Made by a program: the position numbers and the translations under genes. The notes below the pieces were generated by a model, which was given only the letters and a program-made list of their open reading frames with translations, was not told the origin of the DNA and made no database searches. DNA of 23,308 bases. It comes from Chara braunii. Taxonomy: Eukaryota > Streptophyta > Charophyceae > Charales > Characeae. The stretch spans positions 4,438,055 through 4,461,362 of the forward strand of contig BFEA01000010.1 in the NCBI GenBank assembly GCA_003427395.1. The letters are read 5' to 3'. Positions 8,560 through 18,636 of the stretch are shown here, piece after piece (the stretch's first letter is position 1; every line of letters starts with the position of its first letter).

Positions 8560-10080
8560 TTAGTGCTGAAGGAACTGCTGGTTACCTGGCGGTAAAAGTT
8601 GGGAGGGATATTTGTGTATCTTTGCGCTCATCCGAGCCTTGCCTTAACTTGCTACACCGTCTCTAGCAACGAACCGGTGCTTTGCAGCTTGCCACTATGG
8701 TCATAAAAATAGAGCACGTATTCAACATACTTTCTTCTCTGATCATCCTGACCGCATGTTCTCTCTGTTCCTGCCTATAGGAATCCATATCTCGGCATGC
8801 CTCTTCTTCCCATCCCTCTCTCATGTCTCTGTTTGATATCTACTTCACCACCAGGGCCTCATCATCCCTTATGACTCCCCTCTCTCTAGGTCATAGGTGA
8901 CGAATAGAATAAATAGCAACTCGTTTTGGTGGGCTCTGTACTTGAAGGAGATAACTGGTCTCAAACTCAAGGTTATTGATGTCTTGTTTAAGTTTACTGT
9001 CGTGGATTCTAGACGGGCTGAACTGCTACCTTCACTACCAACAGCAGGTCGCAAACGACCTCGCGAGGTCTTGCTGAACGGTAGTTAAGTGCAGATACGA
9101 ACCACAATCATGGATGATTCTACTTTGCAATTCTGAAAGGATGCTTAAAACCGACAATTAAATTTGACCAAGGTAACTTACTAAGGTCATCTGAACAGAC
9201 AATTTGATCTTGCCAGAACAGTTGCTGAATACATGACTAGCTCGTCAACACACACATTTAGCACGAGCACTGAAAGTCTTGAGAGACACTACCCATCAAA
9301 AGGGAGTCAGAACATTGATGCTGATGGGTAGCAATAGTTGTGTCCTGGAAGTGATGAAATAAGACGTTTACCTGTTTCAGAAAAGAGCTGAAGGTATCAC
9401 TGTTTTAGGCTATTTTATTGAGATGTAATACCGTTGCGATTTGAATTTGATTTAAGCTTCAGACGGCAACCATGCGCCTTATACTCGAGGTAAGAACACT
9501 GCTGCTCACGTGATATGCGAGACAATTTGCTCTAACAGTACCAGAGGCTCAGACGAAATTTCATGGTAGAGCATCGTGAGAACACTTGGGTCAGCTATTA
9601 CCTATCCAGTCCAAGGGTAGTATTTGAGTTTAGATGGCAAGGGGAGCTTCTGGACTGTTGTCTGTGATGCTGCTGAACATTGAGGGGTCTGCCACTGGCA
9701 GCATTCGACGGTTTTCCGAATCTGGATGCAGGTGTCACGTCAGTCTAGGACCGTCAGACGCTGATCGTTTCATCTGAATTTTTGGTGGCCTCAAGAGACA
9801 AGATCGCGTTATGCCCTCCCCCAACATATTGGCGTACTAAGCTGTCAGGTCTGAATATAATGCACTGAACAACGACATATAATTTTAGTCAAAAGACCAT
9901 TCTCACGCACCGAGCACTGAAGCACAACTTCTGTCTCTAAAGTGTGCAAAGTCGAGCCCGCTAGGATAACCCTTCCTCAAACTGCTCTGAGGGGTAATAC
10001 AAGCAACAACCTCTTTCGACTCGGGTACATTCTCACCATCAAAGATAAGCCTCATCTGACTAATTAACGAGATGAGTGAC
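8560..10080. other. gene-free stretch with a perfect 10-bp stem and a 14-bp palindrome
   Basis: No supported gene. GACCTCGCGAGGTC at 9057-9070 is a perfect palindrome. CTACCCATCA (9289-9298) and TGATGGGTAG (9322-9331) form a perfect 10-bp stem with a 23-nt loop. Confidence 0.5.
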
Positions 10081-11759
10081 ACCCTAAGTGATATTTGTGC
10101 TTGACGGGACCCTCTCGCACTTGTTCAGTGCCCATCCAACAGATACTTTATCACCAAATAAGTTATTCTTCGCAACACTTGCTTTTTGCCCATCAACTAC
10201 AACAAGGAGAGGCTGGGTACTCCGGAAGCCGTGTTCGGGTCCTCTCTCTTTTGGAGGGCGGCTCACTTGTCTCTCGTCGACTCACCTTCCTCCTCCTCGG
10301 AGTGGCTGACAGAGTTGGACTAAACCAGACCGATCAACGATCAAACTCACTTTCAAGACCTGGTCTAGTTGGAGTATTCGGATAAGGATATAGTTTCAGG
10401 CGTTGTGAGAAGTGGTTCTCATGCAATTAAGGTTGAACGTCTCACCATGCCGTCGACTAATTAGAACTTAGATTGCCAACCCTGATGAATTCAATCCATC
10501 GTCTTGATCCCGCTTGTGACCTCAGTTAACCCCAGTATGTGAACTTTCGCAAGGGAAGTCCTTCGACAACAAAGGAAAACAACATTGCCAATCAATTTGC
10601 ATCAAATGACGATACTTAGGGGAAGGATAGCAGGTGCATAAATCAGAAGCTCAAGCAAGGAGTGAAAAAAACCCGATCAAGGGTCCGTATCAGGGGAAGG
10701 CACAGTATTATCTAGTAGGTGGAAGACGACTTTTCGGCTCAAATCAAGAGCTTCAATACTTGCATGTCTGATTGTTGTCCCAGGGATTAACTAATGTCAT
10801 CGCCATTGATAGTACAAACCTCAGAAAACGAACAAACTACCAGTACCTTTTATCATCTGTGCCAAAGAAAATCATGACTAATTACCAGACAATAAGCAGA
10901 GACAAAGAGGAGAGCCACGGTATGCACTCAACTAATCTCATCAGGGTACTTGTGCCCATTACCAGCACACCCCATTACATCAGACCCCAGTGCACTCTCA
11001 TCACCCTCGTCTCTCCCTCAGCCATTTACTATAAAGGCTAAGTTTACAAGGGTTGCAACTAAATGCTTAGAGGCGTGAAAACGCTCAGATCAGACCCCAG
11101 GCTGGTCCCCTATGACGGCAAACGTAACGAAAAAGCAAAATGGCTTAATGTAGAAGTTATATAGAAGATGATATGGGTCTTTGGGGTTCTCTTCGAGAGG
11201 GTGGTCAACCGTGTGTTTAATCGGCCGAACTCTCTACCGGGGTTTTCTCTCTTTCACTTCGGTACCCTTCTCCCGTCATCTCCTTCGCGTCATAACACGA
11301 CTAAACTTTCGTAAGGACGAAGAGAGGCACAGACTGTGCACTGTCTTGGTGACATCAACATATAACCTTGTTTAGGCGTCCCGCAAAAGAGTTTAGATGT
11401 CGTAGTTACCGTATGTTGCCAACGTCCGACTCGTCTCCGCCACTCAGTCCCCGGTCCGTATCCATTTCAACACCAATTATCTTGAAGAGATTCCCCGTCA
11501 GTATGGACTGCGTCTTTGGTACTCTGCATGTATGCCCATCTCGCAAGACTCATACCAGCATCACCCTTTCTCTCCGTATGATTCTGCTCGCAACCAACAC
11601 CCTCGCCAATCTCATGGTCCGCTGATCTCTTACTGGTTCTACGCCACGACCGATCGCGTTGTGGCTATGACACACGTCCTGCTGATACTGTTTCTCTCTG
11701 TGCAATGGTCGGGGGGAAGGCCCGGTTGATCCCCCACAAGATCTCTGGTTTTCCCGCTG
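10081..11759. other. gene-free stretch
   Basis: Only short frames (60-96 codons) with chance-like composition on both strands. I see no tRNA, repeat pair or mobile-element motif. Confidence 0.5.
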
Positions 11760-12560
11760 AGAACCCCCCCCCTCCCTCTTTTGCCATGAGATAACGCCAA
11801 CCAATAATAATGAAAGGGCTCGGTTCTTCCTCTCTTGTGTCTGACTTCCGTATCCCTCCTCTCGCTCCCTTTTTCGTGGCCGTCGCGTCTGTTTTTTTCC
11901 CGTGTAACTGCTGGTCGTCTCTGTCACTCTCCCCACACGTCCCCCCAGCCACACATCTCTTGTTCAATGTCCGGGAGCCTTAAGTCCTTCGTTGTCGCAC
12001 GCTTGCCTCTAGGCCCTCTCTCGCGTGAATCTCTCCCAAACCCCACCTGCACGAGGCCTTACTGCCTGTGTGCCCGCCGTCGTGAGTCGGTCTCAGGACC
12101 CCTCTCCTCTTGCTATGCAGGCGGGTGATCTCATCTCCACTACTCTAGACCATGCCAGGACTGTGTCTTCGCTTCGCTCATCTCGCTCTCCCCACCTGAG
12201 TCCCTGTCCAGATGAGCCTGTTTTCTATCTACCGTATCAGTCGAGGTCTCGGCCTCATGATATGCGACTGTTACCCGCATCTCCGCTGTCACGCCGTCCC
12301 TCCTGCAACGTCTCTTCGCGCGGTCCTTGGCCTCAGTGACTGTCGCCTGCAAATTCGGACTAGCCCTTATCTCCTCTTCCTTAGCCCCTTCCACGTTGAT
12401 CTTCAACTTGACCTCTGCTCCCCCATCGTAGTCGAGAATAGTAGTGATCCAGGGCCCTTCCCCGGACATTGGCCTCCAACGCATGAGGAGGTTCCAACAG
12501 TCTGGCCTGTAGCCGTGCAGAGCCATTTGACACCCTGTCTACGATAACCAAAGCCGCTTC
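11760..12560. other. pyrimidine-rich plus strand, no supported gene
   Basis: The plus strand is strongly biased to C and T, so minus-strand frames become long and rich in Arg, Lys, Glu and Gly (11954-11550, 11967-11665, 12526-12140). The last contains VEGAKEEEIRASPNLQATV, which could be a coiled-coil or gag-like relic, but the bias alone can produce such frames and no motif supports them. Confidence 0.45.
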
Positions 12561-13567
12561 TAACTCTCCGCTCCTCCACTCACACAGCCTGCACCAGAAG
12601 CTCGCTAACTGGACCCAAATTGTCCCGGTCCAGAAGCGACACCACTACTTCAGTCCACTGAGCAGCGAGTCACTGACCTGCAAGCCGGAGACTCAATGAC
12701 TTTTTTTTATAGCGCCCAAGGGTGTCGGTCTCCCAGCATACAGTACGGGGTCTCAAACACTACACTTTGATAATTTGTAATTTAAAAATTAATTAAATTC
12801 GATAAGACACAAATAAATTAAATTAAAAGGCCCGAGGAACTCGGTGGTCATAACGCCCATACCGCCATCTGCAGTCAGTCACATGTCGCCTCATCTTTGG
12901 CATGAAGCAACAACAGACCTCGACGCGGTGTTCCCATAACGGGATACCAATCGAAGCTCTCCTGCCTCCCATGGGAGGTGATAAGCTTCCTACCAACGCG
13001 GCCCCGGGTACTCCCATTTTGAGGACCCTCATCACAGTACTCAACAGATCATGCCTATGGTAAGGGAAGCGTGGAAGGTTAAACCACCCTCAACCGTCTA
13101 TTTGCAATTACGATAGAAAAAAAACGAACCGTTCGTTCCCCCGCAGGAAGGCTGAAAGAAAACAGTTTGAAGAGACAATGACGAATAAAAGGGAAACACA
13201 AAAGAAAGAGAACGTAGCTCCGTGTCCTCTTCAGACCTCTCTGATTTAAGTGAAAACCGTGACCTGCAGCATCGCTATTGTTTCCCTTTTTTCTTAATTT
13301 TCTTCCTTTTCCTTTTCTTTTCCCTCGTGACTGCGGCCGCCGCACCTACCCTGCAACCCAACTACAGTGGCTTGACGCGCAGTTTGAAGGGACTGCCCCG
13401 AATTTTCACTATCAGGCCCCAGAGCGAGCCAGACGATCTTAGCCACAGGTGAGCCAGTCTCTGCTGTACAGCAGGGCACCGAGCCCGCGTGAGGTTATTT
13501 GAGCAAGAAACTGGTAAGTAATCAAAGGCCCGGGACACTGCGCCCTCCGAAATGATACCAAACCCCT
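12561..13567. other. gene-free stretch with an AT-rich tract
   Basis: An AT-rich tract of TAATTTAAAAATTAATTAAA type occupies about 12770-12828. Around it I see no coding motif; the Lys/Arg-rich minus frame at 13345-13079 comes from a pyrimidine-rich tract near 13280-13325. Confidence 0.5.
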
Positions 13568-13587
13568 GCCCAGCGTCCCCGCTGGGC
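13568..13587. promoter_or_regulatory. perfect 8-bp hairpin upstream of a putative TATA box
   Basis: GCCCAGCG, loop TCCC, then CGCTGGGC. It lies 20 bp upstream of a TATAAG motif and about 200 bp upstream of the putative start codon at 13792. A regulatory role is inference. Confidence 0.3.
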
Positions 13588-13607
13588 CAAACGCAGTAGA
13601 GGGTTAA

Positions 13608-13613
13608 TATAAG
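13608..13613 (+). promoter_or_regulatory. candidate TATA box for the putative gene at 13792
   Basis: TATAAG within TTAATATAAGATAG, about 180 bp upstream of the ATG. This is a plausible core promoter distance if the 5' leader is near 150 nt, but the motif is short and common. Confidence 0.25.
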
Positions 13614-13791
13614 ATAGCAAAATCAGTGGTGCTTTCACTTATTCTTCATAGACATCCTGCGGCGAAGCTCTCATAGCAAACTTGCGTTAGCGCTCTCTTC
13701 TGCGGCGCACTCCATCTTTCTCCACCGTGCTGTCTTTCTACGCATCCCGTTCAACCACCTCCTGGTGTGGTGCTCTTTGCTTTGCGACGCC

Positions 13792-14128
13792 ATGCCTGAG
13801 GCATGTCGGGGACAGGGAAGCAGGAGAGGTGGTAGAGGAGGAAAGGTGCGCGAAGAGCCGCCATCTCGCTCACGACGTGAATTTAGTTCCGAGGAGGAGA
13901 AGGAGGAAGTGCGAGGATATGGTTCTTATACAAGACCATACCCCCGTTACCCGCTTGCTGGCTGGCATGAAAGAACTCTATCCCCCACAAAGATGGAGTA
14001 TTATCAGAAGAAGTATGAGGCGCGCTATGGCGCTCCAAGCTCCTCCTCTCCTCCAAACTCGCCTAGAACCACAACTACACTCGCGCCAGACAGAGCTCTA
14101 GTGCCAGTTCCATCGACTCCTACCCCAT
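13792..14128 (+). CDS. putative first coding exon, hypothetical RGG- and Tyr-rich protein
   Basis: The ATG at 13792 sits in a good context (GACGCC before ATG). The frame encodes a basic RG-rich start (SRRGGRGGK, residues 10-18), an acidic patch (SSEEEKEEV, about 33-41), an aromatic segment (YGSYTRPYPRYPLAGW) followed by a Lys/Tyr helix-like part (KMEYYQKKYEARYG), then Ser/Pro/Thr-rich linker. After about 14128 composition turns AT-rich and hydrophobic, and a GT (GTATAATT) at 14129 could be a splice donor, so the frame to 14262 probably reads into an intron. The charged, low-complexity order suggests an RNA-binding or gag-like N-terminus, but I recognise no family. A TATA-like motif lies upstream. 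Host gene first exon or retroelement gag start are both possible. Confidence 0.4.
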
Positions 14129-14535
14129 GTATAATTCTTTCCTCTTCTCATCTTAGTGACTGTACTCTTTTCTGCATTTTTTTTCTTCTCATACTTCTTC
14201 AACTCAAATACATGGCTACTTTCTATATTCTGTATAAGCGTGAATTTTTCTCAAATTTCTGAATCTATTTCTCTTAGATCTTCCAGCTCACATTACACTT
14301 CATAGTGCTCATACCTTGAGAGTTTGGATATCTTAAGGCCCGGGATGCAGGTTCCTTGTGAACCAGGCCGCTTGACGACCACCAAATAAATTTAAGAAGG
14401 ATTTCTCATCTGCTGCTGGTTTGACTTGCCATTGAACTTCTTCATCTATAAAGTTACCTTGTTCCTTATCTTGAGAGTGATGCCAGGGATATTTGTCCAA
14501 TTGACTTTAACGTTGAGGACACTCATTCTGTCTGC
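14129..14535. other. possible intron sequence, no gene seen
   Basis: Pyrimidine-rich and AT-rich sequence after the putative donor at 14129, with several candidate acceptors. No downstream exon could be recognised. Confidence 0.3.
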
Positions 14536-14710
14536 CATGCAGGGGATAGAGTATACCAAACCCTTTTTCTGTTTTTTGAGTGAGATGTCTTCTCAATTTC
14601 TCAAGCAACTCAGGGGATACCAAACCCCGTTTTTTCCTCTGGTCTGAACGAGGCATATCCTCACTTCTCATGCAAATAAAGCAGGATACCAAAACCCTTT
14701 ACTTTTCTCT
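14536..14710. repeat. three diverged tandem copies of a ~65-bp unit
   Basis: The core ATACCAAACCC occurs at 14553-14563, 14617-14628 (one C more) and 14686-14697 (one A more). Each is preceded by GCAGG/CAGGGG-like sequence and followed by a T-rich CTTTTTCT/CTCTGG segment. Spacings are 64 and 69 bp. Confidence 0.6.
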
Positions 14711-15568
14711 GGCCTTGAAGCTTCTGAAGTGTCGGCATGATCCTGCAAAACATCAAGTTCCACAATCCCAACATACAGACTCCCTGGGCAGCAGTCACCA
14801 ATCAGTAATTAAATAGAAATAAATAAATATGAAAGCCCATAATAAAATAATAAATAAATATAAACAGTTCCTCACACCCAAGAGTTATTGATTGCCTTGG
14901 TTTTGGCCCACCACTGGTCAGGAATGACAGACCTTCCGTCAGTCTGACATACCTCATTCGACTCGCCTCAGGCCATGACCAATCAGACCATTTGTCTTGA
15001 CGGCCCCTTTAACCTACCTCCAGGTAAGGACCACCATACCTACCACTCGAGTATAGTGACCCCTTGCCACTCTTGCCAGGACGCCCAGACTATAGCGGGT
15101 CTGGTCATCCTATGACAGTAGATCTTCCGTCAGTCAAATTGTCTTGTATCCGGATCTGACCACTGCAGTTGGGGACCGGCTCACCCACTAGTTTTTTGGC
15201 CTAGGGCGTTGGATGCCCCGCCCAGATTTTTGAACGTGGGACCCGGTCTAACCACGTTTCCAGGCTCTGGCACACCTCACTTGATTGCATCCTCTGACTG
15301 TGGTAGGGTTCCATCCGACCCCTTCTAACTTCACTGGTCAGACTCTCGAAGTCTTAGCCTCAGTCAGCTACGGAATTCGACACTCGCGTCGGGGACCTGC
15401 TGATCCCACCGGATTACAACCTAATGCGCTCTGGTTGGCCCAGATAGTCAATGCATCTTTAGGTTAGTGAAGGAAATCATAGGCACAAACAACCAACATA
15501 CATCTCATGTCCACAATCAGACAGTCCATGGCCCTAGATAACAGAACAAACATTTATCAAGAAACGTT
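14711..15568. other. gene-free stretch with AT tract and a ~20-bp direct repeat
   Basis: An AT-rich tract of AAATAAATAAATA type lies at about 14808-14868. TGACAGACCTTCCGTCAGTC at 14925-14944 recurs at 15113-15135 with a short insertion. No gene is supported. Confidence 0.5.
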
Positions 15569-15879
15569 GTCGCGCGTGGCGGTCCCGCGCCCTGATGGGG
15601 AACGCTGAACATCATGGTCGTGTCACGTAGGATGTTTTGTTTGAAAAGAACCAGTCACCACTCCTACCGTGCGCGCATGCTACACCTCTCACGACGCCCT
15701 GCGACAGGTCGGAACGTCGCGAGGTACAACTTACGTCTACCCAAGGGGTTGTCACCACCCTTAGGTGGGCGTATCCCTGCTGAGCTACCGGCCCACATGC
15801 GAAGTTTTTTACATGCCTTTATAGAGGTAGGTCGGCCGAGGGCGTTTTCTCGATCGTTGTAGCACAAAATGGGGTATGC
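15569..15879 (-). repeat. 311-bp dispersed repeat with pol III A box, copy 2 (SINE-like)
   Basis: Second copy of the repeat at 6566-6876, same orientation and length. On the minus strand TAGCTCAGCAGG (15787-15776) is a perfect A box in a D-arm context, and AAGTTGTACCTC (15732-15721) is the weak B-box candidate. Best-conserved blocks are ATGGTCGTGTCACG, GTTGTCACCACCCTTAGGT and GTCGGCCGAGGGCGTTT. Divergence indicates an old family rather than a recent duplication. Confidence 0.7.
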
Positions 15880-16379
15880 GAGGTAAGACGCCTAAAACTG
15901 ACCCGTTAGATATTCAGCTCGAACTTTCAAAAGGCCGTCTATTTCCGCTTCTGCTTCCAAAACGTATTATTCTTCTAATCACTGCGATCAAAGTACCAAT
16001 CAAACCATTTCACTACCAAGGGCACTCTATTCTACTTAACATATGATTGAACATCAGATAATATAAAAGTTGTATAGGACAGATAATGAATATGGAGGTA
16101 TTACCGCTGAGAACCCTTCCCACTTTCACAAGTGCAATGTGTCCAAGACTCTTTAACAGATCAGATCCAATTCAATTTAAACCCACGAACCAAAAAGACC
16201 TGCACTGAATAATGCAAAGACAATCCACATGCCATGCACTAACGATGTCAACCATCAATCCACACCTTAAACATTGTCCCTCACTTCCCAAACCATGTAT
16301 GACAACTCTATCTTTCTTGAGATGTAAGCCCAACCCCCTCACATTTCTTCAAAGGAACCTTGAGAGTCACTAGGACCAT
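15880..16379. other. gene-free stretch
   Basis: No coding signal, repeat pair or RNA gene was recognised here. Confidence 0.5.
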
Positions 16380-16770
16380 TTAGGCAATGACCATAGGTGA
16401 CAGTTTTACTGACCATAGGGTTTGACTTTAGACGTGGGTATCAAGTCAAGGGGGAAAAGTTTAATCGGCAACGACCGATCTGTTATCGAAAGATAACAGA
16501 AAATTGAGCCCTTTATGTAGGACTTCTCCTTCAATTGCAGTAGATCAAAACATGGACCGCACACACACAGGTCAACAAAGATTCAACACCCCACTCAATT
16601 TCCCACATATTGATATCTAAGGGTCAAGTCCTTAGATTTGGCTTGTGAGCTTCGGGGTCAACATCCCAAAGTCTAACCTCCTAGCTTCTACCTGCCCTAA
16701 GTCGTCTGTCACTCTTCCTCCTTTTGTTCAAGGAGTCTCTTGCCTATGTCCTAAGTTGTCTTAGGGAACT
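16380..16770. repeat. hairpin-rich stretch preceding the main array
   Basis: CTGTTATC-GAAA-GATAACAG at 16480-16499 is a perfect 8-bp stem with a GNRA-type tetraloop. ATCTAAGG/CCTTAGAT at 16615-16637 is a perfect 8-bp stem with a 7-nt loop. A CCTAAG-TTGT-CTTAGG hairpin is near 16750. TGACCATAGG is directly repeated at about 16388 and 16410. No gene is seen. Confidence 0.6.
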
Positions 16771-17051
16771 CATATTTCCCGTTACTCTCAGTACTTGCAT
16801 TTTCTCTCTTGCGGACAAGCACACTCGTTTTGTTGCTTACGCGGTAGTCTAGCTGAGATCAATTCATGCCATTTGGCGATTTCTCCCTTAGGAGTCTATC
16901 AATGAACTGAGGCTACGCTGAGCTTCTTCTTTTCTAATTCTTTGTCTCCGCGGTATTTGCCTCTTATTTCTACTTCTTTTAGGACTTTTAAAGTCGTTCC
17001 CGCAGTACTCACCTTTTCCTTTCTTTTCTTCTTGTCCTGACATACGCAAGT

Positions 17052-18048
17052 AGTGGGTTGATTCACCCGGGAATCTTCCACTGCTTGATCAATTTCAGAC
17101 AGTCGATTAGTCAAAGGAGTAGTCGAGTAACCCCGCGAGAGCACTCAACCACTCTTCAAAGTCCATGCAGTCCTCATGCAATCAAGTAGTTCAAGCAATC
17201 TTGTGCAAGTGACGGGATAACTCACAAGGGAGTATCCCTTTATTAGTTAAAAATAATTAGTTGAGAGACCCTTGTTGAAGCTCCTCAACACTTATTCCAG
17301 TGTCCAGAAAACATTTAAGACCGGGTATCAATACAGAATCCAAGTTAGTAATAGGTGGCCTTCACGAAAGCCTTCTATTACTCTTTGATCAGAGCCCAGT
17401 CTATCCTCAAAAGTGTAATAGGATGACCTTACGGGAGTCACCCTACTACTTTCTCAGAGTCAGGCGAGCTAGGATTATGTTAACGGACTCAGGCAAACAC
17501 CAGAACCTCCTTTTGCTGGAGTATCTTATTAGACCTGTTAAGATAGAGTCAATCAAGCAATAGGATGACCCCACGGGAGCCTCTCATTTCCTGCTTCAAT
17601 GTTAAATAGATAGGTCGTTAGTAATCAATCATGTCATCCATCAATTATACTCAAACAAGAAGTAGGGTTACTCACCCGGGAGTATCCCTCTACTGCCCAA
17701 CACCTCATTCCTTCCCCTCGTTAGTTGATCCCAAAATCAAACAAGTATTAGGATAACTCTCCCATGAGTTATCCTACTACCAGTTCGATGCGTAGGAGAT
17801 TAGTCAAAACAACTCTTGTTTGAGTCGTGCTGACCGATCACCTACCTTGCCTATGCATCGTAGTTGAGCAAAAGGTATGCTGACTCCTATAGGAAGTCGG
17901 ACAGACCGTCCCAGACTTGGAAGTTCGTGTACTCACACGGTGAGTACATTTCCAAGTCTAGTCAGATCCTCGATAGGAGAGCCCTACGGGAGCCTCCTCC
18001 TACCTTCGCTTCTATTAGTCATTGAAGATATGTACTCCACGAGGGTAC
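17052..18048. repeat. array of about a dozen spaced stem-loops with a related core
   Basis: Stem-loops lie at 17052-17082, 17118-17153, 17214-17238, 17260-17289, 17348-17381, 17415-17449, 17557-17594 (decayed), 17661-17694, 17745-17780, 17882-17898, 17913-17959, 17973-18003 and 18032-18048. Many share the pattern TAGGRTNACYC - CCCGG/ACGGGA - GAGTNAYCCTACTA. The best is GTATTAGGATAACTC/GAGTTATCCTACTAC (14 of 15 paired). Arms differ between copies while staying self-complementary, so the fold rather than the sequence seems to be kept. Spacing is irregular, about 45-140 bp. No gene overlaps convincingly. Small-palindrome families like this occur in some algal organelle genomes, so inserted organellar DNA is an alternative to a nuclear repeat. 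Confidence 0.75.
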
Positions 18049-18313
18049 CAGATTATCTCTTAGATCTAGCCTGCAAGTCAACAGAGAAGACGCACGGCAC
18101 CTTCATGTTCCCAACACCGAAATCAAACAGACATTTCATCAAATTGAACATGTTATTCGTTAAAATATGACATTATACTGTGTCCTCTTTCTAATGAATT
18201 CATTTTTGGCTGCATTCCAAGCAACGTAGGCACGCCCATCCATGGCTTAAGCACATGCAGAAGTGTGCTGAGATCCGTACTTGTGAAACTTCATAATCTA
18301 CAAAGCGCTAACC
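18049..18313. other. sequence between hairpin array and retrotransposon
   Basis: No feature recognised. The Ty3 homology begins abruptly at about 18314, so the left junction of the truncated element lies here. Confidence 0.5.
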
Positions 18314-18636
18314 CACTGGAGGCACTATCTCCTTGGGAGGTTCTTCTACGTTAGGACTGATCATCAGACCTTGAAGTGGATAAGAACCCAGCCAGTGCTC
18401 TGTGATGCTATGAAACGCTAGATTGAAGTCATAGAGCAGCATGACTTCGTACCCCAGTACATCAAAGGAGAGTACAACAAGGTTGTTGATGCATTGTCGC
18501 GTAGGCCAGACTTCCTTGGTGCGCTGATCACTGAGTTTGGGCTTGCGGACGATGTTACTCGATCTTTGGTGGAAGCCTATCACGAGGATCTGTTTATGGA
18601 TGAGATCATACGCAGGCTCGAGGAAAGGATAAAGTG
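18314..18636 (+). pseudogene. Ty3-type pol: end of RNase H and linker (truncated, broken)
   Basis: The frame opens inside the RNase H domain that degrades RNA in the RNA:DNA hybrid during reverse transcription. HWRHYLLG, then FYVRTDHQTLKWI and GEYNKVVDALSRRPD are classic Ty3/gypsy RNase H tail motifs, including the D of DALSR. A TAG at 18419-18421 replaces what is normally Trp in this position. The frame ends at a TGA (18634-18636) where a one-base shift leads into the integrase frame. Everything upstream (gag, protease, reverse transcriptase and most of RNase H) is missing, so the element is 5'-truncated at about 18314. Confidence 0.9.

Noticed and set aside
11550-11967. Two charged minus-strand frames
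   Set aside because: Product of the pyrimidine-rich plus strand; overlapping frames look equally protein-like.
16380-18050. CRISPR array
   Set aside because: Repeats are diverged hairpins with irregular spacing and no cas genes, in eukaryotic DNA.
18308-18583. 91-codon minus-strand frame
   Set aside because: Shadow of the RNase H tail.
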